The position numbers and the translations under genes are program-made. A model generated the notes under the pieces. It was given only the letters and a program-made list of their open reading frames with translations, made no database searches and had not been told where the DNA came from. From Hypericum androsaemum (taxonomy: Eukaryota; Streptophyta; Magnoliopsida; Malpighiales; Hypericaceae), in the NCBI GenBank assembly GCA_963995505.1, contig OZ023187.1:16455176-16519175 (forward strand): a stretch of DNA of 64,000 nt, read 5' to 3'. The number at the start of each line of letters is the position of its first letter. The stretch's first letter is position 1. Below, piece by piece: positions 1-9,512 of the stretch.

Positions 1-17
1 AGAACCACACGTCCAGG

Positions 18-832
18 TGTTGCAAATAAATAGTGGTAGAACGTTAGAAACGATCTTAAGAACGGGTCTGGAGTGGTCGTCCCAAGAGTGATTCGAACGA
101 AAGAGAGAAATAGAAGAAATATGGGAAAAGAGAAGAGAAGATATAGATTAGAATAGATAGAAGAGAAAAGAATTGATAGAAGAGAAAGAACTTTATTGAA
201 AATATGGGGGAGAGGAGGAAAGGAAAAACATAAAGATAAAAGCTACGAAGCTACATAAGATAAAAGCTATGATAAAAGCAATGAAGCTAAAGGTTTGATA
301 TTTGGTTTGTGGGTGTCCTTCATGCCTGTACCTAGCTCTCCTTTTATAGAATAAGCTCGCCCCAGCCTCATAGAAAACCCTAGGCCATTTTCAAACAGGA
401 AAACTTAACATAGCCTCGGCCTAATAAGAAAAACTTAAACTGCCCGAAACTTCCAACCTATATTTGACTATTTTTCATGCTGAATTTGGAAAATTCATAA
501 ACAATAAAGTTATAGATCTCTGTCTTCTCCTTCTATGACTTTTAGAATCGTGTCAATCCAATACTTGAGGAGAAAGTTACGGTATTTTTACCAAAATAGG
601 TTCAGCAGATCCGTAGCATAATAAGGAGAAAACCTACTCCCAAAATTTTCGACCCAAGTCTGACCTCCTTATATACCGAATTTGGAGAAGTTACAAACTA
701 GAAAGTTCTAGATTTGTGTTTATCTTTTTGTAGCTTTTAGAATTTCATCAATCGGATATACGAGTAGGAAGATACGTCTATTTAACTGAGATATGGTCAA
801 ACAAATCCGAGAATTAATTTTTCACTCCAACA
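18..832 (-). repeat. LTR (left; 3' LTR of the minus-strand element)
   Basis: 815 bp, TGTTG...CAACA. Compared with the right LTR it carries substitutions and a short extra copy of a GATAAAAGCTA-type repeat near 235-290, which explains most of the length difference. Upstream of the left target duplication only 12 bases are visible. Confidence 0.85.
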
Positions 833-850
833 ATGCCCCCCACACATCAA
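833..850 (-). other. Polypurine tract of the minus-strand LTR element
   Basis: Read on the minus strand, a run of six G residues in TGTGTGGGGGGCAT sits directly before the TGTTGG start of the left LTR. This is the expected place for plus-strand priming and fixes the orientation. Confidence 0.7.
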
Positions 851-1007
851 TGTTTTGACGCTAGGAAAAGCGTTGACGTGTATCCATCTTTGAACATGCG
901 AAAAATTAACTTCACTCAAAAAATAACCGGCTAAGGTAAGACTGTGAATTTGTGGAGAATGTACCATAAAACCGGTCGAGACCTAGCCGTTGTAGGCGTG
1001 TAGTTGA

Positions 1008-1265
1008 TCACTCATCTCGAGATATCCGTGTGCTCACGGCTTTCTCACAAAAACTTGATTTAGGCCTACATGGTTGAGTAGGAGCTCTATGTCCTTCATC
1101 AAAATGACCATACAATTGTTGTTGAAGGTCTCTAAGCTTTTTCCTTTGCTTTTGAATTTTTTTCTCTAACCTTCTTCGTTGAGTCTTCGTGAGAGTTGGT
1201 CGATGAGACTCCGGACACTTGCCACCCGAGTGTGAGTTTGGCTTTTTTGGCATCTCCTTTCGCAC
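1008..1265 (-). pseudogene. Gag-like tail fragment of the LTR element
   Basis: An 85-codon open stretch rich in Lys, Arg and Gln, with a LTKTQRRRLEKK segment that resembles the basic linker seen in Gag regions of plant Ty3 Tat-type elements. It lies downstream, in transcription sense, of the longer 297-codon frame and is separated from it by stops. Another frame between the two reads KPFKVWVPKEE, a retroelement-like string. Together these suggest one decayed Gag region. No zinc knuckle is visible. It is unlikely to be expressed as a protein. Confidence 0.45.
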
Positions 1266-1418
1266 AGGCTTTATGTGATAACTTGGAGACCTTGTAGGTG
1301 AATCACTCTTTGTGGGTCGTATCTCACATGGTTATATCTTAGACCGCAAAAGTTCTTCCTTAGGCACCCAAACCTTGAAGGGTTTCTTTCTCTGGAGAAC
1401 TCCTTGCTCGGTCGCCAA

Positions 1419-2312
1419 TCAAGTGACCACGTCTCTCTTAGCCCATGCGTACTCAGGCACCCTTTTTTTGTTGCTGGCCGATTTTGACCATGTGACTTGA
1501 GGACATTCCCTGTAATTTGAAACCTTTGATGGCCGAGGTTGAGCTGGCCTATTAGGTTGTTGCTTCACCGTACTCTTACTTGGTTGAGGAGGAGTTGAAC
1601 ACTTGACTTTATCATCCTTCACCTTCTTTGTCATGAGCACGTCTTGCCTTTTGGCCGGGATAATTTTGGCCGATGTAGGAGCTTCGACTACAATGTTGCA
1701 GCAATCTTCATGCCCCCCGGGTGAGATTGAATTCTGACTGTAGACTTGGCCCCCTGTGTCTTTCCATTGAGTTGGGACAAAATTGGGCAAGCGAAGGGGG
1801 CTCACTACTCGTGGAACAAAGGGTAACTCGGATCTCCGCAACAGGTGATTCGGCGGTGGCCATAAAATTCTCTTTGCTGGTGAAGGCCCAAAGATTCCCT
1901 TAGCCGGCGGAGGCCCTAGAATGTCTTTTGTATTTGATACAACACTTAGGGTTGTCTCAGTTGCCAATGAGACTTGTGTCGGGCATGGCTCTTGCTTTTC
2001 CTCAAATGTGGGCCTTGTAGGCTCGATGGCCGTGGTGTCGGCCAACTGTGGACTTATTGTGTCTTGCCCCCCATTGCTTTGTTGATGAGTTGGAACATGG
2101 TTGGATGAGCAATAATTGATGATTGAATTGATGTCTTCGCCTCGTTTTAACAACTTATAAGGCGGATCACCTACTGGTATCGTCGGACCGAACGGGCCAA
2201 ACAAAGGTTTGTTTTCCTCGATACCTCGATCATAAGAATCCGAAGCCACCCTCAAAATCATCCCAGAAAACAATCTCTCAAGATAATCATTGCAACTCAT
2301 AAATTCGATCAT
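1419..2312 (-). pseudogene. Gag-like ORF of the non-autonomous LTR element
   Basis: A 297-codon open frame inside the element with a real ATG at its start. The product is Pro/Ser/Thr-rich, ends in a basic region, and has two or three near-repeats of a PPPAKxIxGPSPAKRI type near residues 130-150. I recognise no enzymatic domain. By position and composition it is probably the remains of a Gag or a passenger ORF, not a host gene. It could be structural RNA with a fortuitous frame. Confidence 0.5.
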
Positions 2313-2830
2313 GGTTGAACAAGATGAATTAAAAATTTTGGAACCAACTTACAGAATGAGTAGTCTTTGGTCTTTTAGTCGTAACTTATTCATTCGAACT
2401 CCGATTAAAGCGATCTTAGTATCTCTGGAAAGATAACAGATAGATCTTCGATTTTTTTGAAATAGTTGTCTCTGAATTTGGTCGAGAAAAATATCAAAAT
2501 ACCTTTCAAACCTGACTGGACTTCTCAATCATATAGATCAATCAATCTTTAGTGTTTTGGTCGTATCTTCCTGGTACGAACTCCGATTTTGGCGTTCTTA
2601 GTATTCACAGAAAGAGGAAACAATTATCTTCTTTTTTGATGAAGAAAAATTCTTTAGATTTGGCACCAAAAAGGGCCAGAATACTCTCCAAAATCAACTG
2701 ACCTCGCTGGACGTCTTCTTTCAGCACAACCTTTGACTGATTTTGTCCCTTTTGAGGAAGGACTCGAAACTGTATGTGGAAACTCGTGTATTTTGATGTA
2801 ACAATCACTCTTCTCAGACACCCTCCTTAG

Positions 2831-2853
2831 TCCCACTGAGCATGCCAAAAAAC
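2831..2853 (-). other. Putative primer-binding site of the minus-strand element
   Basis: On the minus strand, directly inside the right LTR, the sequence reads TTTTGGCATGCTCAGTGGGA. The TGG start and the position fit a tRNA primer site. It is not the usual initiator-Met site TGGTATCAGAGC used by both copia elements in this window. The cognate tRNA is not identified. Confidence 0.5.
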
Positions 2854-3656
2854 TGTTGCAAATAAATAGTGGTAGAATTTCAGAAATGATCTTAAGAACG
2901 GGTCCGGAGTGGTCGTCCCAAGAGTGATTCGAACGAAAGAGAGAAATAGAAGAAATATGGGGAAAGAGAAGAGAAGATATAGATTAGAATAGATAGAAGA
3001 GAAAAGAATTGATAGAAGAGAAAGAACTTTATTGAAAATATGGGGGAGAGGGGGAAAGGAAAAACATAAAGATAAAAGCTACGAAGCTACATAAGATAAA
3101 AGCAATGAAGCTAAAGGTTTGATATTTGGTTTGTGGGTATCCTTCATGCCTGTACCTAGCTCTCCTTTTATAGAATAAGCTCGCCCCAGCCTCATAGAAA
3201 ACCCTAGGCCATTTTCAAACAAGAAAACTTAACATAGCCTCGGCCTAATAAGGAAAACTTAAACTGCCCGAAACTTCCAACATTATTTGACCATTTTCTA
3301 TTCTAAATTTGGAAAAGTCATAACCAATAAAGTTATAGATCTCTTTCTTCTCCTTCTGTGACTTTTGGAATCGTATCAATCCAATACTTGAGGAGAAAGT
3401 TACGGCATTTTTACCAAAATAGGTTCAGCAGATCCGCAGCCTAATAAGGAGAAAACCTACTCCCGAAACTTCCGACCCAAGTCTGACCTCCTTCTGCACC
3501 GAATTTGGAGAAGTTACAAACTAGAAAGTTCTAGATCTGTGTTTTATCTTTTTGTAGCTTTTAGAATTGCATCAATCGGATATACGAGTAGGAAGATACG
3601 TCTATTTTACTGAGACATGGTCAAACAAATCCGAGAATTAATTTTCCGCTCCAACA
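2854..3656 (-). repeat. LTR (right; 5' LTR of the minus-strand element)
   Basis: 803 bp, TGTTG...CAACA, colinear with the left LTR throughout and differing by scattered substitutions and small indels, so the insertion is not recent. Target duplication CCAGG follows at 3657-3661. Confidence 0.85.
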
Positions 3657-3661
3657 CCAGG

Positions 3662-4553
3662 CTTTTCAACAACAACAAAAAATTGAAATGCAGGAAACGA
3701 GAAAGGGAAACGAAGACTTAAAAATAAAAATATGGTACCCACCGACCTTAAATAATACCGAATATCATTAAAAGTTATGACGTTATTTATTTAAAAACTC
3801 CACCATAAAATTACTCGGTATTGGTTCCTCCTAGTTGACCCTCGCAGTATTAATTTTTCTAAAGAAATCTTGGCAGGTTCTTACACGTTACTCACTGTTC
3901 ATCATTAGTCCACTGTGTCACAATCAAATGTGATCACTATCAATTTGATATATTGTTGACAATTCTCGCACGCGACCAATAATTTAGCCAAGTAGTACAT
4001 TTTGTTACTAAACTAAAACGGAATATTATAATGAAAATGAATATAATTGAGTTCATAAGATTTGAAATAATATACTAAGCTTTATTTAATTAGATTATAT
4101 GAGATCACCAAAATACTCTCCATTGCTTTTATTTAATTTTAAAAAAAATTTAGCTCTCTATTACTTTAAAACTCTGAATCACAATAACATGTACGAACCC
4201 CACTGTAAAAAACCCGCTCGCCATATTAACAAAAAATTAAGTCTACCTCATAGCCCGCCTCATCCGACCGAATCGGTTAATCCTAAAATCAAACAATACA
4301 ATTTTTCCCCATCCTAATTATTTGGTTCTACACGCCTGTAACAAGTTACTAAAATCAACTACCGATCAACCAAAATAATTTTTTTCATACAAAACACAAT
4401 GAGAATATAAATTGAACATAAGGACTAATTAATTCAATTACTCAAAATTTAGTGACTAATAATTACTAGCTAAGCTAAACCCAATATTTGTACTCTGAAA
4501 ATTGTACTACAACATTTGTTACAGCTTGTTTAATTTCTCGGCTTCGATTCCTG
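3662..4553. other. AT-rich spacer, nothing recognised
   Basis: Low-complexity AT-rich sequence upstream of the CYP706-like fragment. No exon, tandem repeat or terminal inverted repeat could be supported. It may hold the old promoter of the broken P450. Confidence 0.5.
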
Positions 4554-4982
4554 ATGACAAACAGTCCCTTACTCTTGTTGCTCGTCAAGGGCTCGTCAAG
4601 GGCCCCTTTGCCACCAGGCCCTCGTGGCCTCCCGATACTCGGGTATCTACCATTTCTTGCTCCTGATCTTCACAAAGAATTCGCCAAGTTAGAACAGCAG
4701 TATGTCCCTATTTTCAAGCTCCGGATAGGCAGCAAACTCTGCATCGTGATCAGTTCGCCTTCGCTGGTCAAGGAGATCGTGCGGGACCAGGATGTGACCT
4801 TGGTAAACCGCGACGTCCCGATCACTGCCAAGGTCGTGACACAGGGGAGGAATGACATTTCCTTCAGTAATTATGGTCCGGAATGGAAAAAATTTCGCAA
4901 GATCTTCGGCGGGAAATGATGAGTAACGTTAGCCTTGACGCTTCTAGTGAACTGAGAAGGCAAGCGGTGAGGAAGGCCATCC
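4554..4982 (+). pseudogene. CYP706-like cytochrome P450, 5' fragment, frameshifted
   Basis: The ATG at 4554 opens a short hydrophobic leader, then the proline-rich hinge LPPGPRGLPILGYLPF, then the N-terminal part of a P450 including ISSPSLVKEIVRDQD and SNYGPEWKKFRKIF (the WxxxR region). By these strings it looks like the CYP706 family. One base is missing near 4908: the first frame ends at a TGA at 4917-4919, while the family sequence continues in the next frame as REMMSNVSLDASSELRRQAVRKAI and then stops matching near 4982. The I-helix, ExxR and heme-cysteine regions are absent. The usual YGPIF tyrosine-glycine motif reads YVPIF. A dead, 3'-truncated gene copy. Confidence 0.85.
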
Positions 4983-6225
4983 CGGAAGACAAGAGTTTTT
5001 GGTTCTTAGATAGAGTTAGTTCTTTTTTCAACCTCATGAACCGATTCACAAAAGAGAACCGTTGTTTATCAACAAATCTGAATCCTATTGAACTAGCAAA
5101 CCAAGTTGCTTTAGTATGGGGATTGAAAATCATAAGCCCGATCAAATTAAAATTCACTGGTCGTGCTCTAATTGAAATAGATGTTCTAACTCAACATAAA
5201 CACTAATTAGTTGTCCTACTATGGTATATATGCCGTATTTACATGTATGTCACCCAACATGAAGATTAATTATTGGTGTAACGCCCCGTGATTTGACCGA
5301 CTATTTTCATAGACCAACACGGGTCTTTTCTAGCATGCTTTGTTGTCACTCGCACGCATCCTGAAAACTTTCCAAGAAGTCACCTATCCTCCCGGCCAAA
5401 CGCATTTAACCTTAGAGTTCTTTCAAGATGTGTGCCAAAAAAGAAAGTGCACCTTGTTGATACGAATAGTATCAATCAAATCACTTAAGCATTTTAAACA
5501 GAACAGATCATTAACATGGTATGATTGGTCACTAAAAAATTGTTGTTCTAAATATTACATTAATTGTTGTGTTGTTTTGAAAAAGGATATAGTAATAATT
5601 GAAAAAGGGTTAAGCAATAAGCATACAAATTTCAGTAAAAAAATATAAATTTTAAGGCAGCGTCGACAACCGTAATCCCTCCTATTAATCATCCTGTTGG
5701 GCCCACCTCCGCTCTCACTTCTAAAATTGGTAAGGCTCACACGCTCTCCGGATGTTTTAACTGATTTTATGTTTTTTACCAATTTTTTATCTTCAATTTA
5801 ATCGTAATTGTTAACAGTGTTAAAAGAGTTTAGATTGTTGTATAGAGTTAATACACTTGATTTAAAAAAAATTAGAATTCCAAATTAACTATGTCTGATA
5901 ATATTTAACTCCAATACTTATTTAAAAAAGTTTAGACGTTAGTGACTATAGGATCAGGATTTCTATAAGTTTAAGATATTTTACATAAATTGTTTCGGAA
6001 AAAAATTACTTTGATATTGTAATATTTAACTAATTTTGCCTGATGTGTCATTTTTTTTGTCTGATATGCTATTGTCCTTTCAAAAATATATTAGTACACG
6101 ACACATCAAACAAAGGACCGACACATGAGGTCATAAATATTACCAAAGGAGGAACAATTAAATAAAGAATTTTCAAGGTAAACACCGTCACATCAAATTT
6201 TCTAGGTAAACACATACCCAAAAAA
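4983..6225. other. Spacer with a possible LTR-element fragment at about 5277-5410
   Basis: From about 5277 the sequence TGTAACGCCCCGTGATTTG resembles the start of many plant Ty3 LTRs, but no second LTR, primer site or target duplication is seen, so it can only be a fragment. The rest is AT-rich without recognisable exons. Confidence 0.3.
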
Positions 6226-6525
6226 AATACTCATATTGCAATAAATTAATTTAGTCAAAGGGGATCAGATCAGACGTTACTGTCCTCGATTGATCAAATG
6301 CTGTCAAGTCGAGTATTATTTTTTCAGTTTCTAAATTTCTTTGATCTCCTCAAGATGCACGCCCAGAATAAAATAGGTTGGAGGAGGTGGGAATCATTCA
6401 ACCCAACCCATCTGTTTCAAAAAAATTCAACCCAACTCATCTGATATATTAAATAAACGTAAGGCTGTCTGCGAGTTCAGTGCAGTATAAAATAAACATA
6501 TAAAATAAATTAGGCTTCTGGGTAA
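6226..6525 (+). repeat. Relic duplicate of the CYP71 upstream region
   Basis: Blocks here recur in the same order about 2.8 kb downstream, just before the CYP71 gene. Examples are CCTCGATTGATCAAAT, then TCCTCAAGATSCACGC, then a GTTGGAGGWGGT block, then TAAATTAGGCWTCTG. The last block lies immediately before the CYP71 leader at 9450-9460. The MULE-like MITE begins right after the last block here, and no P450 coding sequence follows. Interpreted as the 5' flank of a lost tandem P450 copy. Confidence 0.6.
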
Positions 6526-6534
6526 TTGTTATTA

Positions 6535-7366
6535 AGGAAAATTATTGTCAGGCCTCTGATGTTTGATATATTTGGTATCTGCTCTTTGGCGATGATTTTT
6601 TTATTTTCTAAGGGTATTTTGGTCATTTTAATGACAAAATAAAAAAATAGACGATGACGTCAGCGAGGGGCCCGAGAGTATAATAAAACTAAATTTCTGA
6701 GAGTTTTTAATCGATTACCAGAATACAGGAGAATGAGTAGGGGTGAGCAAAAGAACTAAGAACCAAGAACCGCAGAACTAGATCGAACCAAACCAAAAAA
6801 AATGGTCCAGAACTAGAACAAAAAAGAATTGGTCCAGATCGATTCTTTGTTTGCTCAAAAAATAGTTCTCGGATCTGGTTCGGATCTTTTTGAAAAGAAC
6901 TATGGAGAATCGGAACAAACCAAATTTTTTGAGACAAGGATAAAAAGGTCCATGTGTGGCAAGGTCACACAACCAATGTATATTTTTTCTCACACAGTAC
7001 AATGACAAACAATTTATGAGTGCTCAACATCCTCAAACAACAAATCTAATGTCAAATCCTAATTGACATCTCTCCTCTCGGCCTCTTTACCGTCTCTCGT
7101 TACCTTTCTCAAGTTCATAAGCGCTCATTTATTTATTTATTTATTGAACTTTGGGTATTTTGGTCCGAACCCTGACCAAACCAAAAAATTTGGTTTGGTT
7201 CTGGTCCAGAACCAATCAGCAAATGGTCTGGTACGAAACTCATTTTTTTAAAATAGTTCTTGGTTATTATGGTTCGGTTTGAATTGGTCTAATTTGGTCA
7301 ATTTGCTCACTCCTGGGAATCAGCACCGAATATACCAAACATCAGGGGCATGACAATAATTTTTTC
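6535..7366. mobile_element. MULE-like MITE, split by a nested hAT-like MITE
   Basis: Perfect 9-bp target duplication TTGTTATTA at 6526-6534 and 7367-7375. Inverted ends pair AAAATTATTGTCAGGCCTCTG on the left with the complement of the right end, which differs at a few positions, over about 45 bp. The 9-bp duplication points to Mutator-like transposition. Without the nested insert the element is only about 250 bp, with no coding capacity. Confidence 0.8.
6738..7315. mobile_element. hAT-like MITE nested in the MULE-like MITE
   Basis: Ends are TAGGGGTGAGC and the complement CAGGAGTGAGC, followed on both sides by AGAACC/GGTTCGG-rich subterminal repeats typical of plant hAT MITEs. Flanking 8-mers AGAATGAG (6730-6737) and GGAATCAG (7316-7323) match at 6 of 8 positions, as expected for an aged hAT duplication. 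No transposase frame. Confidence 0.7.
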
Positions 7367-7375
7367 TTGTTATTA

Positions 7376-8082
7376 TGCTTGATTGAACAACTATTATCAC
7401 CTTCTCGCCCCTCAAATACATAAGTTGGATTCAGTGCATACCACTAAAGTGGTTATGTAAAGTATATAACTCATTATGGGCCGTCGGATGTGTACCATCC
7501 CCTTTCTCTTAGATCGGACGAATGAGAATAAAAAGGGGGTATTTTAAATATTTAACATACACAATGAGACCAATCATTTCCTTCTCTCTCCTATTCACGT
7601 CTAAGAAAGAGAAAATCATTAAAAATTTATGGGAGAAAATTCTGGAAAATTGTTTTGGCCTCAATTTGATTTTGAATCACTCTGAAAAATGCGAGACCAA
7701 TTTCTTCTCGGTTTCACTCTCGTCGGCCACATTTTTTGGCCTTTTCGTTTAATTCGCGTTTGATTGCTTTGAGGTTAGGTTATTTTTTTCTCTTTTTTAT
7801 GATTTTAGGGTTCATCCCGCCTCTCCTAGATCTTCCGCCTCCGCCCTACCTCCTTCTCCTTCTTCTGCTAGGCAATCACCATCGTCTCCTTCTGCCAGGC
7901 CTCTCCGCCATCTACAATTATATTTTCATTGAGCCCAGGTGTTGTTGTATTGGTCAAAGCTAATGATTTCATTAATGATGATGATGAATTGATGATCGGG
8001 TTGACTTCGACTGTGGTGATTGTGACAGAGGTGTGGGTTTATTATTCTGATTTGAAAGAATTGGTATTTTTTTTTCTCAGCT
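7376..8082. other. Spacer, no gene supported
   Basis: Includes a pyrimidine-rich stretch at 7800-7920 (CTCC and CTTCT runs) and short open frames without recognisable domains. It could be the 5' end of a lost transcript, but nothing firm. Confidence 0.4.
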
Positions 8083-8550
8083 TCGATAAATGTCATGTCT
8101 TGTTAAGATAAATGGCATGCCAGATTAAAATAAGCGACATATCCGGTTATGATAAATGGCACGCTCAAGTGCGATAAATGGCATGTCCGGTAACGATATA
8201 TGGCATGTCCTGTTATGATAAACGACATACCCGATTACGATAAATGACATGCCTGATTAAGATAAACGGCATGCCTGGGTTACGATAAAAATGGCATGCC
8301 TAGTTAAGATAAAATGCATACCCGGTTAAGATAAACGTCATATCCAGTTACAATAAATGGTATTCCCGGTTACGATAAATAGCATGTCCGATTACGATAA
8401 ATAGCATGTCCGATTACGATAAATGGTTGACCGGTTAAGATGAACGACATGCTCGGGTTATGATATAAATGGCATGTCCGATTACGACTAATGGCATGCC
8501 CGATTACAATAATTGGCAAGTCATGTTATGATAAATAGAATGTCCGGTTA
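8083..8550 (+). repeat. Degenerate tandem array, ~22-bp unit, about 21 copies
   Basis: About 21 consecutive units fit the consensus GTTACGATAAATGGCATGTCCG, with units of 20-24 bp. Variation is concentrated at the first bases (GTTAC, ATTAC, GTTAAG) and in the CATG core (GGCATGCC, GGCATGTC, GACATGCC). The GATAAA block is the best kept part. The array lies about 0.95 kb upstream of the CYP71 start codon. Unit length varies and stops are frequent, so it is not coding. Confidence 0.9.
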
Positions 8551-8984
8551 ATATTTAATAATACTCAAATCGCCGATTAGTGTTTAATAAATGGTGCAAA
8601 TCGCCGTTTATTTGTCTTCCGTGATACGAAATGTCAAGTTATTAAATTAGTTTCCTGGTTTTCATTTTTTGAATAGAAAATTACTATTATTAGAAGCAGA
8701 TTTATTCCCATAAGTGCATCATAATTAATAGGGCTGATTGTTTGAATTCCAAATACTAAATTTACCTCATCCTCTTTTTCTTTTTACAATTATGTCATTA
8801 CTGCTTCATTTAATTTGGACGGTACATAATATTGCATTATGTACTGAATCCGACCTCCTCAAATACGTAATTTCCTCATATACGTGTCACACTTGTTTTA
8901 TTTTCTCCCGTCATTAATTAATATCCGCAGGATCCACGCCTGGAATTTAATGAGTTTATCACGGTAGAGTTTCGTATACAAGAT
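8551..8984. other. AT-rich spacer, nothing recognised
   Basis: Follows directly from the array; no repeats, exons or terminal inverted repeats could be supported. Confidence 0.4.
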
Positions 8985-9512
8985 TTTTGTTATGTTGAGT
9001 ATACACGTTATAATAAATTAACTTACTCAAAGGCGAGTTGGCTTTTCAAACGTTATCGTCCTCGATTGATCAAATATTGTCAGCTTCTGCTTAGGAAATT
9101 TTATCATCTCGTGCCACACAAGTCTTTCTCCAAATAATTAAAATCCTCAAGATCCACGCGCAAAATAAATTAAGTTGGAGGTGGTAAAAAATCATGTGAC
9201 ATATTAATTTTTTTATTATATTATCTAGCATCCAAACGCTCACTTGTATGATTAATATAAGTTTTAGTTTGGTAAAATTTTTAAAAGTTGACAATTTTTT
9301 TAACAAATATTTAACACACATTTTTCAAGATTGTAACATTTTGATTAAGCTCGAATAATGTTTATATTACATATTTAATAGAGACAGAGTGGTTCGACTT
9401 CGCTGCAATCCCAGATTCAAGCTCAACTTCATAGAAAATAGAACATAAATTAGGCATCTGTATGTACACGACTTCATTATTATCCCAATTCAACTCCGAT
9501 CTCTTTCCCACC
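8985..9512 (+). promoter_or_regulatory. Upstream region and leader of the CYP71 gene
   Basis: Shares ordered blocks with 6226-6525, which marks it as an old promoter-proximal unit retained in duplicate. No unambiguous TATA box: TTTATATT near 9361 is the best candidate. The transcript start is not determined. Confidence 0.45.

Larger units (their letters stand above)
18..3656 (-). mobile_element. Non-autonomous LTR retrotransposon, Ty3-type, minus strand
   Basis: Two direct repeats of about 0.8 kb bound the element. Both begin TGTTG and end CAACA, and a perfect 5-bp target duplication CCAGG lies outside (13-17 and 3657-3661). Orientation is minus. A purine tract (TGTGTGGGGGGCAT on the minus strand, about 834-847) abuts the left LTR, and a primer-site-like sequence abuts the right LTR. 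The internal part is only about 2 kb. I see no protease, reverse transcriptase or integrase, only gag-like debris, so it must have moved using enzymes of another element. Assignment to Ty3, perhaps Tat-like, is inference from the gag-like tail and the primer-site style. Confidence 0.85.

Noticed and set aside
4983..5206. Continuation of the CYP706-like protein to 5206
   Set aside because: The frame stays open, but the residues after VRKAI no longer resemble any P450 region, so homology ends near 4982.
7522..8111. Three overlapping short frames between 7.5 and 8.1 kb
   Set aside because: Pyrimidine-rich composition, no domain, no splice logic.
8083..8550. Array of regularly spaced repeats as a CRISPR
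   Set aside because: The units are contiguous with no unique spacers, of variable length, and in a plant nuclear context. It is a minisatellite.
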